In this document: piece by piece, positions 63,904 through 64,000 of the stretch | How the letters are laid out: the number at the start of each line of letters is the position of its first letter | Numbering within the stretch: the first letter of the stretch is position 1 | Assembly: GCA_031963465.1 (NCBI GenBank) | Contig: JASSUG010000007.1 | Coordinates: forward strand, 116,828 to 180,827 | Origin: Mycoavidus cysteinexigens_B | Lineage (GTDB): Bacteria > Pseudomonadota > Gammaproteobacteria > Burkholderiales > Burkholderiaceae | DNA length: 64,000 bases | Direction: 5' to 3' | Position numbers and translations under genes: made by a program | Notes under the pieces: generated by a model | Told to the model about the DNA's origin: nothing | The model's input: only the letters and a program-made list of their open reading frames with translations | Databases searched by the model: none

Positions 63904-64000
63904 ATGAACCTTCATCAGTTTCGCTTTGTGCGCGAAGCAGTTCGGCAGAATTACAATTTAACCGAAGCGGCTAAGGCGCTGGCGACATCGCAACCCGGCG
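63904..64000 (+). CDS. CysB-like LysR-family regulator (N-terminus only)
   Basis: The 32 visible codons read MNLHQFRFVREAVRQNYNLT then EAAKALATSQPG, the winged-helix start of CysB/Cbl-type regulators, which control sulfate assimilation and cysteine synthesis in response to O- or N-acetylserine. The rest lies outside the window. Confidence 0.85.
   Translation, partial: MNLHQFRFVREAVRQNYNLTEAAKALATSQPG

Overview
The window looks like part of a betaproteobacterial (Burkholderiaceae-like) chromosome. The evidence is a tig-clpP-clpX operon, trxA-rho-rpmE2, zapA followed by a 6S RNA, lptFG divergent from pepA-holC, an ETF-ubiquinone oxidoreductase and a CysB-type regulator. Moderate base composition, many broken insertion sequences, truncated group II introns and giant eukaryote-like repeat proteins fit a host-associated member of the group. 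The endofungal Mycoavidus/Glomeribacter lineage is my best guess, but this is inference and no marker gene in the window proves it.

Layout. 1-9.6 kb is housekeeping: clpX (cut by the window edge), clpP, tig, trxA, rho, rpmE2, a membrane glycosyltransferase-like protein, an MFS transporter, tRNA-Arg(CCT) and tRNA-Gly(CCC). 9.6-33.5 kb is an accessory region. It starts at tRNA-Gly with the remnant of a tyrosine integrase, and a 129-bp piece of the tRNA-Gly locus is repeated at 20.76 kb. It carries a serine recombinase fused to a transposase end, a truncated group II intron, degenerate IS4-type and IS630-type elements, a BrnA-like antitoxin and three giant genes of 1,668-1,849 codons. 33.7-50.2 kb returns to core genes: cutA, relA, ETF-QO, a cobalamin-type uptake set (btuD-btuC-btuB), a ZapB-like gene, zapA, 6S RNA, lgt, ilvD, holC, pepA, lptF and lptG. 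50.2-63.4 kb is a second accessory region with two families of small inverted-repeat elements, a Phd/PIN toxin-antitoxin pair, an F-box-like WD40 gene, another recombinase remnant, another group II intron remnant, a fourth giant gene, an IS110-type element and a DUF2384-type antitoxin. The window ends in a CysB-like regulator.

The main point of interest is the family of five related genes on the minus strand (13953-19058, 20956-25962, 27907-33456, 51531-54239, 56015-61096). Four share one architecture: N-terminal helices, a TIR/SEFIR-like domain, a NACHT-type NTPase (Walker A, Walker B with GYDE, and a C-terminal FIHKS.xxYxVAR-type motif), a short pentapeptide-repeat block and 12-15 WD40 repeats. 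This is the layout of an NLR immune or allorecognition receptor. In two of them the WD40 repeats are almost identical except at a few fixed positions, the pattern known from fungal HET-E/HET-D NLRs. The fifth gene replaces the TIR-NACHT part with an F-box-like N-terminus. Three of the four giant genes have an insertion sequence, transcribed in the same direction, ending 35-90 bp before the start codon. Related intergenic repeats suggest the array grew by segmental duplication.
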